Assembly: GCA_900554835.1 (NCBI GenBank)
Contig: USJD01000001.1
Coordinates: 62,001 to 126,000, forward strand
Direction of reading: 5' to 3'
Source: an uncultured Prevotella sp.
GTDB lineage: Bacteria; Bacteroidota; Bacteroidia; Bacteroidales; Bacteroidaceae
Length of the DNA: 64,000 nucleotides
A program made the position numbers and the translations under genes. A model generated the notes under the pieces. That model did no database searches and was not told the DNA's origin. It saw only the letters and a list, made by a program, of their open reading frames with translations. Shown in pieces: positions 49,382 through 58,460 of this stretch. The stretch's first letter is position 1, and each line of letters opens with the position of its first letter.

Positions 49382-50995
49382 ATGGCTCGTGAATTTTTAA
49401 CTAGAGTTCAAAATAAGCGTGATACAAGTGCGAATTGGACAAAAAATAATCCAGTCATTTTAAACGGTGAAATAATTTTGGTGGATACAGCCGAGGGTGA
49501 GCTTCGTGCAAAAATCGGTGATGGAACTAAAACCTATACTCAGCTACCTTTTAGTGATGAGGTATTGAAAAGCCTCATAAATACGGTGGCGCAAAATGTA
49601 GCAGATAATACAACGGCGAGGCATAGCCATAGTAATAAAGATATATTGGATAAAATTACGGGAATTGTTACAAAAGATAATGTTAACACGCCCGCACATA
49701 CTAGTGATCTTGTTGACTATTCAGGGTTCAAAGCTGGAAGCCAGCAGATTATAAGTCAGATTCCTACTAAAACAAGTGATATTACTAATGATAGTGGGTT
49801 TACAACCGAAACTTATGTAAATACCAAAGTAGCTGGTATTGTAAATTCTGCGCCTGAAACCCTTGACACTCTAAATGAACTCGCCGAAGCCCTTGGCAAC
49901 GACCCAAATTTTGCCACTACAATGGCAACGGAATTGGGTAAAAAGGTTGATAAGGTGACTGGAAAGGGACTTAGCACTAATGATTATACAACAGCAGAAA
50001 AAGATAAACTTGGTGGGATCGAGGCAAATGCTAATAACTATTCTTTGCCAGTTGCTACTTCAACCGCACTGGGCGGTGTAAAATCTGGTACGGATATTAC
50101 AGTTGATACATCGGGCAATGTTTCTGTAAATGATGATTCTCATAATCATGTAATTTCCAATGTGGATGGATTACAGACAGCTCTTGATGGTAAAGTTAGC
50201 ACTGTAACTGGCAAAGGACTTTCCACAAACGACTACACAACCGCTGAAAAGAATAAACTTGCTAACATTGCGGCGAACGCGAACAACTACAGTTTACCTG
50301 TCGCAACGTCTTCTGTGCTTGGTGGTGTCAAGTCTGGTACAGACATTACGGTTGACTCGTCAGGTAATGTGTCTGTTAATGATGATTCGCACAATCACGT
50401 AATTTCTAACGTCGATGGACTCCAATCCGCGCTTGATGCCAAAGTAAGTGCTGTAAGTGGGAAAGGTTTATCAACAAATGATTATACTACTGATGAAAAG
50501 AACAAACTCAGTGGTATAGCGAAGAACGCTAACAACTATAGTCTTCCCGCTGCCGGTTCTTCTCTCGGTGGGGTAAAATCAGGTGGGGACGTATCAATTT
50601 CTAATGGTACTATTTCTTATAGCTCCACTGTTCCTGTCTCAAAAGGTGGCACTGGCGCAACTACCGCAGCCGCGGCTTGCACAAATTTAGGAGCTTTGCC
50701 GCTTTCTGGTGGAACCCTGACAGGAAACCTTACTGGTAAATATATTGCAGGCACTTGGCTTCAAACGACTTCTGTCTCTGAACAAAGTGCAGCCGCGTCT
50801 AAAATTGCGACAATTGATGGAGATGGTTGGATTTATTACCGAACTCCCGCGCATATAGTTTCTGATTTGAATATTTTTCAGACTACTGGCGGCACAATTA
50901 CTGGAGCGGTAAAACTTACGTCAGGCACGAATTATGGCGCGTCCTTGCCGACAACTATTCCAGCGGCGGGCACTATTTTCTTCAAGAAGATGTAA
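49382..50995 (+). CDS. fibre protein with three codon-scrambled repeats (537 aa)
   Basis: Residues 5-60 are the Mtd_N-type start (RVQNKRDTSANWTKNNPVIL, KIGDGTKTYTQLPF). Three near-identical units of about 85 residues follow (GKGLSTNDYTTAEK ... NNYSLPVATS ... DDSHNHVISNVDGL). The C-terminal SKGGTGATTAAAACTNLGAL is a common fibre motif and the end is GTIFFKKM, matched by the 54862 gene (GRLFLKKKV). Confidence 0.65.
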   Translation: MAREFLTRVQNKRDTSANWTKNNPVILNGEIILVDTAEGELRAKIGDGTKTYTQLPFSDEVLKSLINTVAQNVADNTTARHSHSNKDILDKITGIVTKDNVNTPAHTSDLVDYSGFKAGSQQIISQIPTKTSDITNDSGFTTETYVNTKVAGIVNSAPETLDTLNELAEALGNDPNFATTMATELGKKVDKVTGKGLSTNDYTTAEKDKLGGIEANANNYSLPVATSTALGGVKSGTDITVDTSGNVSVNDDSHNHVISNVDGLQTALDGKVSTVTGKGLSTNDYTTAEKNKLANIAANANNYSLPVATSSVLGGVKSGTDITVDSSGNVSVNDDSHNHVISNVDGLQSALDAKVSAVSGKGLSTNDYTTDEKNKLSGIAKNANNYSLPAAGSSLGGVKSGGDVSISNGTISYSSTVPVSKGGTGATTAAAACTNLGALPLSGGTLTGNLTGKYIAGTWLQTTSVSEQSAAASKIATIDGDGWIYYRTPAHIVSDLNIFQTTGGTITGAVKLTSGTNYGASLPTTIPAAGTIFFKKM

Positions 50996-51011
50996 AAAAG
51001 GAGGCAAGTAA

Positions 51012-52046
51012 ATGTCTCAACTCAATGTTTATATAACTAATAGCGGTTGGCCGAATTGGACTGGTGGCGCATATATAGTTTATACTGCCTCATTTGATTC
51101 TAAAACAAAACAGACTACTGTTACTTTTGCAGAAAGTAATCACACTTATTATAGTAGAAAAAATTACGGCTCTAATGCTGATACTACAATTACAGTCACA
51201 GCTACCGATAGCGGGAATTCTGCTACCGCAAAGCTAGAAACGTCTGGCGCTCCACTGGCTAATGAAAGCACTTCATATAGCGGTACGCCAAGCCCTACAA
51301 CGATAACTGTTCAGCATAATTCGACGGCTGGGGAAAAGTCAATAACAATTGCAGGTTCTTCTCACATCCGCTGCATTATGACTCAAAATTCTACAGCTTA
51401 TACGAATAGTTATGGTTCTGGTAGCCAAACAGAAGTTGTAGGCTCGGTTGAAGAAGGAATTGTCTATCTCTCAAACGGCTCAAGCTTTGACCCCTATCAA
51501 ATTTTCATTTCAAATGGCTCAAGCTTCGACCAATATGTAGCTTATATTTCTAATGGGACAAAATGGGTTCCTTATGGCATTACAACCTATACGAACCTAA
51601 TGTCTAAAGCTGTCAATACTTCCGGCGCATCATTGAATGGAGCTTTCTGGTATACAAATTATCGTTTCAATTCATCTTCTGGTAATCCAATTGCTAATAC
51701 AGGCACAATGATTACTGGTTTGATACCAATAACACCCGCTAATGCAACAATTCGTATTCGTTGGTCAGGTGGCTCAAGCACAACTACTCAACAAATGAAA
51801 TATTATAAGTCAGATTTTACGCAAGTAAAACAAGGTTATATTTCGTTTTCAACCCTCAAAACAGATGCAGATGCAGGGAAATATTACTCAGTCTCTCAAT
51901 ATGACCTTGCTAATGGTAAACTTGATTTTACAATAACTGACCCTTCTGGCGGTCTTATTACTACTAACGCTGCATATGTTGCATTTGTTTTACAAGAAAC
52001 TGACGCAAAGAATGTTGTTATTACAATAAATGAAGAAATTGACTAA
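51012..52046 (+). CDS. fibre-tip protein, copy 1 (344 aa)
   Basis: MSQLNVYITNSGWPNWTGGA ..., with TITVTATDSGNSATAKLETS and ITVQHNSTAGEKSITIAGSS. The 55361 gene is a clear paralogue. Repeats of VYLSNGSSFDPYQIFISNGS type (about 150-195) look like short beta units. Starts 17 nt after the 49382 stop. A receptor-binding tip is inferred. Confidence 0.6.
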   Translation: MSQLNVYITNSGWPNWTGGAYIVYTASFDSKTKQTTVTFAESNHTYYSRKNYGSNADTTITVTATDSGNSATAKLETSGAPLANESTSYSGTPSPTTITVQHNSTAGEKSITIAGSSHIRCIMTQNSTAYTNSYGSGSQTEVVGSVEEGIVYLSNGSSFDPYQIFISNGSSFDQYVAYISNGTKWVPYGITTYTNLMSKAVNTSGASLNGAFWYTNYRFNSSSGNPIANTGTMITGLIPITPANATIRIRWSGGSSTTTQQMKYYKSDFTQVKQGYISFSTLKTDADAGKYYSVSQYDLANGKLDFTITDPSGGLITTNAAYVAFVLQETDAKNVVITINEEID

Positions 52047-52061
52047 AGGAGGTCAATCCAA

Positions 52062-54092
52062 ATGACAGGTGTAGACCTAAATCAATATCGTAATCTACCC
52101 GATTACGCACAGCTCAAAAAGGATGGTTATGAGTTTGCTATCATAAAACTGGCAACTGGTGCAACTTTTACTAACCCACTTTTTGAAAAACAATTCAATG
52201 GCTGCAAGAGTGCTGGACTCCATATCGGAGTCTACACTCGCGCAGATAAAACCGCAGGCAATAGTATAAAGGAAGCCGAATATGCTCTTAACATTTTGGG
52301 CAATCGACACGTTGATTTTCCTATCTATTATGACATTGAGGGCGAAACACTCAATGCTTCAAAAGCAACTCTAACTCAAATGGCACTTGATTTTGGCGCT
52401 GTCATGACTCGTGAGGGATACCGTTGGGGTATTTATACATCTCGCGCTCATTTCAAACTTTTTGATCTTGATGTACTCAAAGCGGCTGGAGCTTCTGTTT
52501 GGTGTGCGGCCTATGATAGTCAAGCTGGTATGGAATGCGACATTTGGCAAAAATCAGATAAAGGTTCTATTACAGGCTATTTTGGGCCAGTAGATGTGGA
52601 TATTTTGTATAACAAGGATATTATAAAGGAGGAAAATAAAATGAGTTTGAATTTGATAAAATGTTTTCAAACACAAGGTGCGTGGTATAATCAGACCACT
52701 AATGGCACTCCTGTTGGTGTATGTTGGCATGACACTGGCGCAGGTAATCCTACATTAAAGCGTTATGTTCAGCCATCTACCAATGATCCCCAGTATGATT
52801 ATTTTATAAATTTACTCGGCAAAAATAATAATGGGAACCATTGGAATCGTATGGCTGCAAATCAGGCAGGATTAAATGCTTGGATTGGTCAGCTTGCGGA
52901 TGGTAGTGTCGCTACTGTTCAGGCTGGCCCTTGGGAGAAACGTCCTTGGGGCGTTGGCTCTGGTAGATATGGCTCACTCAATGGTGATAAGAATGTACCT
53001 AATGATAAGTTCTGGATCCAGTTTGAGATATGTGATGATTATGCACATAATCAGCCCTGCCGTAAAGCATATTTTGAGCAGGCATATCAACAGGCAGTAG
53101 AGTTTACTGCATATATCTGTCAACTCTATAATATAGATCCATTTGGAACGGTTGAGTATCGTGGTAAACAAGTTCCTACTATTTGTTGCCACTACGATAG
53201 TTATAAGCTAGGGTTTGGTTCTAATCATGGGGATGTATACCTGTGGTTTAAACGTTTTGGCAAAACCATGGATGATGTTAGAAAAGATGTAGGCGCATTA
53301 ATGGGCAAAGTTGTTGTTGATCCAACTCCTGATCCTGTTACTCCGACAACTCCAACTGACTCTTATCCTGTTCTTCGCTCTGGCGCTCATAATGAGTCTG
53401 TGCGTAAAGCACAAAAGCTCTTAATTAAGCATGGCTATGATGTTGGTTCTGCTGGTGCGGACTCTTGGTTTGGTAATGGTACTCTAAAGGCTGTTAAGGC
53501 ATTCCAAAAAGACAAAGGTCTAACTGTTGATGGTATAATTGGTACTTCTACTTGGAAAGCTCTTGAGAAAGAGCCTGAAAAGGTGGAAGAACCTGTCACT
53601 CCTGCAGAGCCCGCTCAACCGTCTACACCATCCACTAACCGCCCAACAATCGGTGTTGGTGACAGCGGAGAGTACGTCAAAGAAGCTCAAAAGATTTTGA
53701 AGAACCTCGGTTACAACATTGGCTCTTATGGTGTTGATGGTGTATTTGGCAACTCCACTAAGGGTGCAGTTCTCAACTTCCAGAAGAGGAATAGCCTCGA
53801 CGCTGATGGTATAATTGGCCCAAATACGTGGGCAAAGCTTTTAGCAGCGTCCTCTCAGCCTAGTACTCCGTCTCAACCCGTTCAGTCAAATGAAATTAAA
53901 GTAGGCTCTTTAGTATCTATTAATAAAGGGGCTAAGTGGTATAGTGGAAGCTATATTCCAAATTGGGTTTTAAAATATAATTGGTACGTTTATTCGTTAA
54001 AGGGAGACCGTGCAGTATTAAATAAGTCTGAGCATGGTGAGAAAAATGGACTTATGTCTCCTATTCATGTTAGTGATCTAACGAAGGTATAA
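52062..54092 (+). CDS. modular endolysin: GH25, amidase_2, two PG-binding repeats, SH3-like (676 aa)
   Basis: GH25 muramidase 1-190 (GVDLNQYRN, IIKLATGATF, YYDIEGE). Amidase from 194 (VGVCWHDTGAGN, CCHYDSYKLGFGSNHGD). PG_binding repeats 435-500 and 530-595 (VRKAQKLLIKHGYDVG, VKEAQKILKNLGYNIG); a terminal SH3-like domain (VGSLVSINKGAKWYSG). Cuts cell-wall sugar and peptide bonds at release. A strong internal ribosome site at 52626 allows a 483-residue amidase alone. Confidence 0.85.
   Translation: MTGVDLNQYRNLPDYAQLKKDGYEFAIIKLATGATFTNPLFEKQFNGCKSAGLHIGVYTRADKTAGNSIKEAEYALNILGNRHVDFPIYYDIEGETLNASKATLTQMALDFGAVMTREGYRWGIYTSRAHFKLFDLDVLKAAGASVWCAAYDSQAGMECDIWQKSDKGSITGYFGPVDVDILYNKDIIKEENKMSLNLIKCFQTQGAWYNQTTNGTPVGVCWHDTGAGNPTLKRYVQPSTNDPQYDYFINLLGKNNNGNHWNRMAANQAGLNAWIGQLADGSVATVQAGPWEKRPWGVGSGRYGSLNGDKNVPNDKFWIQFEICDDYAHNQPCRKAYFEQAYQQAVEFTAYICQLYNIDPFGTVEYRGKQVPTICCHYDSYKLGFGSNHGDVYLWFKRFGKTMDDVRKDVGALMGKVVVDPTPDPVTPTTPTDSYPVLRSGAHNESVRKAQKLLIKHGYDVGSAGADSWFGNGTLKAVKAFQKDKGLTVDGIIGTSTWKALEKEPEKVEEPVTPAEPAQPSTPSTNRPTIGVGDSGEYVKEAQKILKNLGYNIGSYGVDGVFGNSTKGAVLNFQKRNSLDADGIIGPNTWAKLLAASSQPSTPSQPVQSNEIKVGSLVSINKGAKWYSGSYIPNWVLKYNWYVYSLKGDRAVLNKSEHGEKNGLMSPIHVSDLTKV
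52624..52643 (+). promoter_or_regulatory. internal ribosome site and ATG inside the endolysin gene
   Basis: AAAGGAGG (52626-52633) stands 7 nt before an in-frame ATG at 52641, residue 194, exactly between the GH25 and amidase domains. The coding there (KEENKM) is what a former intergenic ribosome site would spell. Confidence 0.65.
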
Positions 54093-54099
54093 AATTTAA

Positions 54100-54127
54100 A
54101 GGCGCATAGAATATCCTCTGTGCGCCT
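54100..54127 (+). terminator. hairpin after the endolysin gene
   Basis: AGGCGCATAGA pairs with TCTGTGCGCCT (11 bp, one G-U) with a 6-nt loop. T-tract is weak; could be a transcript end or stability element. Confidence 0.5.
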
Positions 54128-54154
54128 CAATTATTAAGGGAAGAAGGTGTTGGA

Positions 54155-54640
54155 ATGATTTATGGGAATAAAGTTGGTGGTGCTCGTGCCGAAAAAACAT
54201 ATATTCTTGAAGTTGGTGGGACAGAACTAATTGGTGTTGTAGTGGATCAGAAAGAAGTTTTTGATGCTTGTCCTGAAGATGTTGTGGCTGGTAAAAAATT
54301 CGCATGTGAGAGCGGCGTTGGCATTGGAACTAACGATGCTTCTCATTGTCATGTTACTAATGGCATACAAGAAGTTTCCCCCGGAGCAGATTTTGTGCTT
54401 ACATTACCTGAAAAGGATCAATGGGATTATTCGGAATTACAATGTATGATGGCTCCTAAAAATTCACCTTATGCTATTGACAAAGTAGTTCTTAATGATG
54501 CGGTATATGATGCCGCTGGAATAAAAATAGCGGATGTTACAAAAGATGGGAAAAATGATAGAGTATGTTTTAATATTACAAATAGTACCAGCAATACATA
54601 TCTTCTTTACTTTTTTATATGTAAGGAGGAAATGTCATGA
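54155..54640 (+). CDS. tail-associated hypothetical protein (161 aa)
   Basis: MIYGNKVGGARAEKTYILEV, a beta-rich protein with VGIGTNDASHCHV and LPEKDQWDYSELQCMMAPKN; occurs before a second fibre cassette. AAGGGAAGAAGG is the ribosome site. Similar sequences are seen in phage tail modules, no assigned role. Confidence 0.5.
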   Translation: MIYGNKVGGARAEKTYILEVGGTELIGVVVDQKEVFDACPEDVVAGKKFACESGVGIGTNDASHCHVTNGIQEVSPGADFVLTLPEKDQWDYSELQCMMAPKNSPYAIDKVVLNDAVYDAAGIKIADVTKDGKNDRVCFNITNSTSNTYLLYFFICKEEMS

Positions 54641-54861
54641 GATATCATTATGCTATTGTTGATGACATAGGTAAATGTTTTGCAGTGTATGATTCCACTA
54701 TTAAAATTTACGATCAATATCATATCCCTATTAATAAAATTTCAATAGATTATTTATCTAAATATTATTATCCTATTCCACTTGTTGTTGATTTTGCAAC
54801 AGATTTTAACGGGGAATGGTATTTAGATATAGCACATTCAATTAAAGGGGTGGTGCAATAA
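54637..54861 (+). CDS. small tail-associated protein (74 aa)
   Basis: MRYHYAIVDDIGKCFAVYDS ... ends GVVQ directly before the next ATG. Its ATG overlaps the upstream stop (ATGA) with GTAAGGAGG. Beta-rich; no family recognised. Confidence 0.5.
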   Translation: MRYHYAIVDDIGKCFAVYDSTIKIYDQYHIPINKISIDYLSKYYYPIPLVVDFATDFNGEWYLDIAHSIKGVVQ

Positions 54862-55356
54862 ATGGCTACTAAAAAATTACAAATTATTAGCGGAGGGACA
54901 GCTTTTCAATCTGACTGGAATACGATAGATCCAGAAGATACCACTTATATTAAAAACAAACCTCAATTGTCTACTGTTGCCGAAACTGGTAATTATAATG
55001 ATCTTTTAAATCCTCCTACTATTGATACGGCTCTCATTGAGAGTTCATCTAATGCTATTTCAGGAGGAGCGGTATATACTGCATTAGCATCTAAGGCTAA
55101 CAGTGCAGATTTAGCATCTGTAGCTACAAGTGGTAAATATACAGATTTAATAGAACGTGGGCATACTCATTCTGCCTCAGATATTAATAGCGGTGTAATA
55201 TCTATAGCACATGGTGGAACAGGAGCCTCGAATGGAGCAACGGCTTTACAGAATTTATTTAGTGCGGGAGCTACTATATTGAGTTCTAATCAGTATGGAG
55301 ATAATCTTCCTGAAGCTGGAACAGCAGGGAGGCTGTTTCTTAAGAAGAAGGTGTAA
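54862..55356 (+). CDS. short fibre protein, copy 2 of cassette (164 aa)
   Basis: Contains DWNTIDPEDTTYIKNKPQLS (the 'IKNKP' fibre motif), AHGGTGASNGATALQNLFSA and ends GTAGRLFLKKKV, like the end of the 49382 gene. It is followed by a paralogue of 51012, so this pair is a shortened duplicate of the 49382-51012 pair. Confidence 0.6.
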   Translation: MATKKLQIISGGTAFQSDWNTIDPEDTTYIKNKPQLSTVAETGNYNDLLNPPTIDTALIESSSNAISGGAVYTALASKANSADLASVATSGKYTDLIERGHTHSASDINSGVISIAHGGTGASNGATALQNLFSAGATILSSNQYGDNLPEAGTAGRLFLKKKV

Positions 55357-55360
55357 GTAA

Positions 55361-56431
55361 ATGTCACAACTTTATTATACCGCTACTAATTCAGCTTGGG
55401 GCTGGTCTGGTGGCATTACAATAAATTATACTACTTCATATAACTCGGTTACTAATCAAACAATAATTACTTTTTCAGAAAGCCTTTATAAATATTTTGG
55501 TAAGTCTGGCAGTTGGTCAGAGGCTAATACTGATATTACTGTCACTGCAACGGATAGCGGTAATTCGGCTACAGCAAACCTCTATTACGCAGGCAATACA
55601 AATGGTGGCGATTCTGAATACAAAGCAACCCCAAATCCCACTGCCATAACTGTTCAACATAATTCAACTTCTGGCGAAAAATCAATAACTATTTCTGGTT
55701 CCAGCACTATCCACGCAATTTTGAGTAACAATTCTTCTACTTATGTAGATGTCCCCGGTTCTGGTTCAGTTACAGTTGCCTCTGGCACACACTATCTTGA
55801 ACGAACTTTATCGATTAGCGCAGAAAACGCAACAGTGGTTTGTCAACGTACAAGCTCGCCTGCGGGTGCAGATACCGGCGCACTGACAAATGGCGAGACT
55901 ATTTATGATAGTGATGTTTTGAAATTTACCTTTAGTGCAAAAACTGGTTATAGTATTGAGAGTGCTTTATTAAATAATAAGGCAATTACAAATGGTGCAA
56001 CGCATACCGTGTCTGGAGATGTATCTGTCGCGGTTATTGCGACAGCTATAAAATTTACGCTGACAATTAATCAAGGTGAAGGCACGATTATTGCGGTAAA
56101 TAGAACATCAAGCCCTAAAGCATCTGCTTCATTAGGGTTACTTTCTAACGGAGACCCTATTTATCATAGCGATATATTAAATATAACTTTTAATGTGGAA
56201 TTTGGGTATGATCTTTTAACACAGACTATTAATGGAGAGTCTGCTTCGGATCAAGATTATGCTGTTCTTCAGAATGTTATTGTAGCTGCTACCGCAGAAA
56301 AAACTGGATTGGTTTATATTGATAATGGGTCTGGTTGGGAAGCTTATGAAATTTGGATTGATAATGGCACATCATGGGATTTATACATCCCGTATATTGA
56401 TGACGGAGTTGCTTGGCAACAATATAGTTAA
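55361..56431 (+). CDS. fibre-tip protein, copy 2 (356 aa)
   Basis: MSQLYYTATNSAWGWSGGIT and TITVQHNSTSGEKSITISGS mirror the 51012 gene. The middle has two Ig-like units (VVCQRTSSPAGADTGALTNG; IIAVNRTSSPKASASLGLLS). The end has VYIDNGSGWEAYEIWIDNGT, as in copy 1. Probably alternative receptor-binding tips. Confidence 0.6.
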   Translation: MSQLYYTATNSAWGWSGGITINYTTSYNSVTNQTIITFSESLYKYFGKSGSWSEANTDITVTATDSGNSATANLYYAGNTNGGDSEYKATPNPTAITVQHNSTSGEKSITISGSSTIHAILSNNSSTYVDVPGSGSVTVASGTHYLERTLSISAENATVVCQRTSSPAGADTGALTNGETIYDSDVLKFTFSAKTGYSIESALLNNKAITNGATHTVSGDVSVAVIATAIKFTLTINQGEGTIIAVNRTSSPKASASLGLLSNGDPIYHSDILNITFNVEFGYDLLTQTINGESASDQDYAVLQNVIVAATAEKTGLVYIDNGSGWEAYEIWIDNGTSWDLYIPYIDDGVAWQQYS

Positions 56432-56466
56432 AAGGATAAAAATAAAATAATATAGGAGTGTTGTTT

Positions 56467-56739
56467 ATGGAACCATGGCTAGTATTTGCCGGTACGATAG
56501 TTACCGCAGCAGGTTCAATAATCGCAGTTGTTTTAACAAATAATCGTGCTAATCGTGAAATTATATCAAGGATGGAATCGAGTGACGCGGTGCAAGAAGA
56601 AAAGATCGCCGAGCTCACTCGTGAAGTCAGAAAACATAATAATTTTGCGGAGCGCGTTCCAGTTCTTGAGGGTGACATGAAAGTACTTAAAGAGCAAATT
56701 AAAAATATTCGATATCAACTTAATGATGCTGGTAAATAA
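56467..56739 (+). CDS. XhlA-like membrane protein (90 aa)
   Basis: MEPWLVFAGTIVTAAGSIIA is a hydrophobic helix, then a coiled coil VQEEKIAELTREVRKHNNFA, typical of XhlA/hemolysin-type proteins that assist holin-driven lysis. ATG chosen after ATAGGAG; GTG at 56458 is an alternative. First gene of the lysis set. Confidence 0.65.
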   Translation: MEPWLVFAGTIVTAAGSIIAVVLTNNRANREIISRMESSDAVQEEKIAELTREVRKHNNFAERVPVLEGDMKVLKEQIKNIRYQLNDAGK

Positions 56740-56755
56740 AAGGCAGGTGTTATCC

Positions 56756-57094
56756 GTGTCTAATATTAAAGACGTAGAAGTATGGGTAGATGAAGATTTT
56801 GGTATTAAGTTATGGCCTAATCCTAAAGGTGCTATTATGGAAGCCGTTAAGTATGTTTTTGAACTCGAATCAGAGGATGAAGTTAGAAATGTATGGCCAA
56901 TTGTTAGGCGCGGCAGTAAAGGCACTGTAGCAAAAATTGTACAAGCCATGTTAATTTGTATGGGGTATCCATGTGAATTAAATGGAAACTTTGCGTCTGA
57001 TTCTGTCGATGCATTAAAGAAGTATCAAAAGGATAATAAATTTATTGTTAATGGTATCGCTGGTAAAGCGGTCATTACAAAAATGTTTAAATAA
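56756..57094 (+). CDS. peptidoglycan-binding-domain protein (112 aa)
   Basis: Residues 45-110 (VRRGSKGTVAKIVQAMLICM, then FASDSVDALKKYQKDNKFIV and GIAGKAVIT) form a PG_binding_1 domain without any catalytic part. GTG start after AGGCAGGTG. Sits between XhlA and holin, so it may position lysis proteins or act as a tail/lysis accessory. Confidence 0.6.
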   Translation: MSNIKDVEVWVDEDFGIKLWPNPKGAIMEAVKYVFELESEDEVRNVWPIVRRGSKGTVAKIVQAMLICMGYPCELNGNFASDSVDALKKYQKDNKFIVNGIAGKAVITKMFK

Positions 57095-57109
57095 TAAGGA
57101 GGAAATATT

Positions 57110-57499
57110 ATGGAACTTTTACAGGATGTTTTATATGCAGTTATAGTGGCGGCTGTGCCTATTCTCACTAAATTTGTGTGCGATTGGCTCAAGAGTATGT
57201 TTGAAGCAAATAAGAATAAGATCCAGAATGAAAAAGTTAGATTCGTTGTTGAAAATGTAACAAATATGGTTGCATCTGCTGTTGTAACGACAACCAGTAC
57301 ATATGTAAAAGAGCTGAAAGCAGAAAATCTATTTGATAAAGCTGCTCAGGAAGAAGCTTTTAAGAAGACTAAGGATGCAGTTATGGCTCAGATTACTACT
57401 GAATCAGCAGACATCATCGAATATGCTTATGGTAATCTTGATGTCTTTATTGACAATCTAATTGAGCGTTTTGTTGAAGAGCTTAAAAATAATAAGTAA
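57110..57499 (+). CDS. holin, LLH family (129 aa)
   Basis: MELLQDVLYAVIVAAVPILT is the single N-terminal membrane helix; a long amphipathic part follows (KNKIQNEKVRFVVENVTNMV), as in LLH-type holins of clostridial and lactococcal phages. AAGGAGG lies 7 nt before the ATG. Permeabilises the membrane for the endolysin. Confidence 0.7.
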   Translation: MELLQDVLYAVIVAAVPILTKFVCDWLKSMFEANKNKIQNEKVRFVVENVTNMVASAVVTTTSTYVKELKAENLFDKAAQEEAFKKTKDAVMAQITTESADIIEYAYGNLDVFIDNLIERFVEELKNNK

Positions 57500-57508
57500 G
57501 TTTGGGTC

Positions 57509-57530
57509 GGGGCGGGAAACCGCCCCTTTC
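57509..57530 (+). terminator. GC-rich hairpin with GAAA tetraloop after holin
   Basis: GGGGCGG-GAAA-CCGCCCC then TTTC. Very stable and GC-rich compared with surroundings; terminator or mRNA end protection. Confidence 0.6.
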
Positions 57531-57549
57531 CCCGTGAGGAGTGATATTT

Positions 57550-58434
57550 ATGAATAGTTCTTTAGTAAACTACACAAAACTATCTCCCAACTATAATGCT
57601 AGAGATAGAAAAATATCCAAGATTACAATCCATCATATGGCGGGAAATTTAACAGTTGAAACTTGTGGTAATGTTTTTGCATCAAGTGCAAGAGAAGCAA
57701 GTGCCAATTATGGGATTGGCTCAGATGGTAGGGTTGGATTGTATGTAGAAGAAAAGAATCGTTCTTGGGCGAGTTCTAACAAAACAAATGATATGATGGC
57801 TGTGACCATTGAAGTGGCAAATGATGGTGGCGCTCCAGATTGGCATGTGAGCGATAAAGCTCTGGCAAAGTTGATTGACCTTTGTGTTGATATTTGTAAG
57901 AGGCATGGTATATCTAAGTTGAATTATACTGGGGATGCTTCAGGGAATTTAACTATACATAAGATGTTTATTGCTACTACTTGTCCGGGGCCTTATTTAG
58001 AAAGTAAATGCCCATATATAGCAAGTGAAGTTAATAAAAGACTTGGTATGAATGCAGAAATGTATAGGTTAAGAAAGTCTTGGGCAGATGCCAAATCTCA
58101 AATTGGTGCATATAGGAACTTAGATAACGCTAAAAAGGCTTGCCCTTCTGGGTATTATGTTTTTAATAGCGCTGGTAAAGTAGTTTATCCAGTAGTATCA
58201 AATGAATCAATAGATTATGCTCAAAGTTTTGACCCTGCTAAAGCAGGTAAATATACTGTTGTGCCAGATGTAGGGTTGCATTTAAGAGCTGGTGCTGGTA
58301 CAGATAAAAGAAGTCTTGAGGTGCTTGGACAAGGGGACATTGTAACGTGTTATGGTTATTTCACACAAGGATGGTTACTTGTCCAAACATCTCAGGGTAG
58401 AACAGGTTATGTTTGTAAAGATTATTTGAAATAG
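57550..58434 (+). CDS. second amidase with SH3b domain (294 aa)
   Basis: Amidase_2 domain 1-170: ITIHHMAGN (first zinc His), VAVTIEVAND-like MMAVTIEVAN, and IHKMFIATTCPGPYL (second His and Cys). Then a SPOR-like KSQIGAYRNLDNAKKACPSG linker and an SH3b domain (VPDVGLHLRAGAGTDKRSLE ... GYVCKDYL). A second lysin is unusual; it may help release or entry. Ends in TAG. Confidence 0.8.
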   Translation: MNSSLVNYTKLSPNYNARDRKISKITIHHMAGNLTVETCGNVFASSAREASANYGIGSDGRVGLYVEEKNRSWASSNKTNDMMAVTIEVANDGGAPDWHVSDKALAKLIDLCVDICKRHGISKLNYTGDASGNLTIHKMFIATTCPGPYLESKCPYIASEVNKRLGMNAEMYRLRKSWADAKSQIGAYRNLDNAKKACPSGYYVFNSAGKVVYPVVSNESIDYAQSFDPAKAGKYTVVPDVGLHLRAGAGTDKRSLEVLGQGDIVTCYGYFTQGWLLVQTSQGRTGYVCKDYLK

Positions 58435-58437
58435 TTG

Positions 58438-58460
58438 AGGAGGCAAATGCCTCCTTTTTT
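58438..58460 (+). terminator. terminator overlapping the presumed start of the GIY-YIG gene
   Basis: AGGAGGC-AAAT-GCCTCCT-TTTTT. A perfect 7-bp stem and T-run. The ATG at 58447 sits in the loop, and the ribosome site AGGAGG is the ascending arm. Confidence 0.75.
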
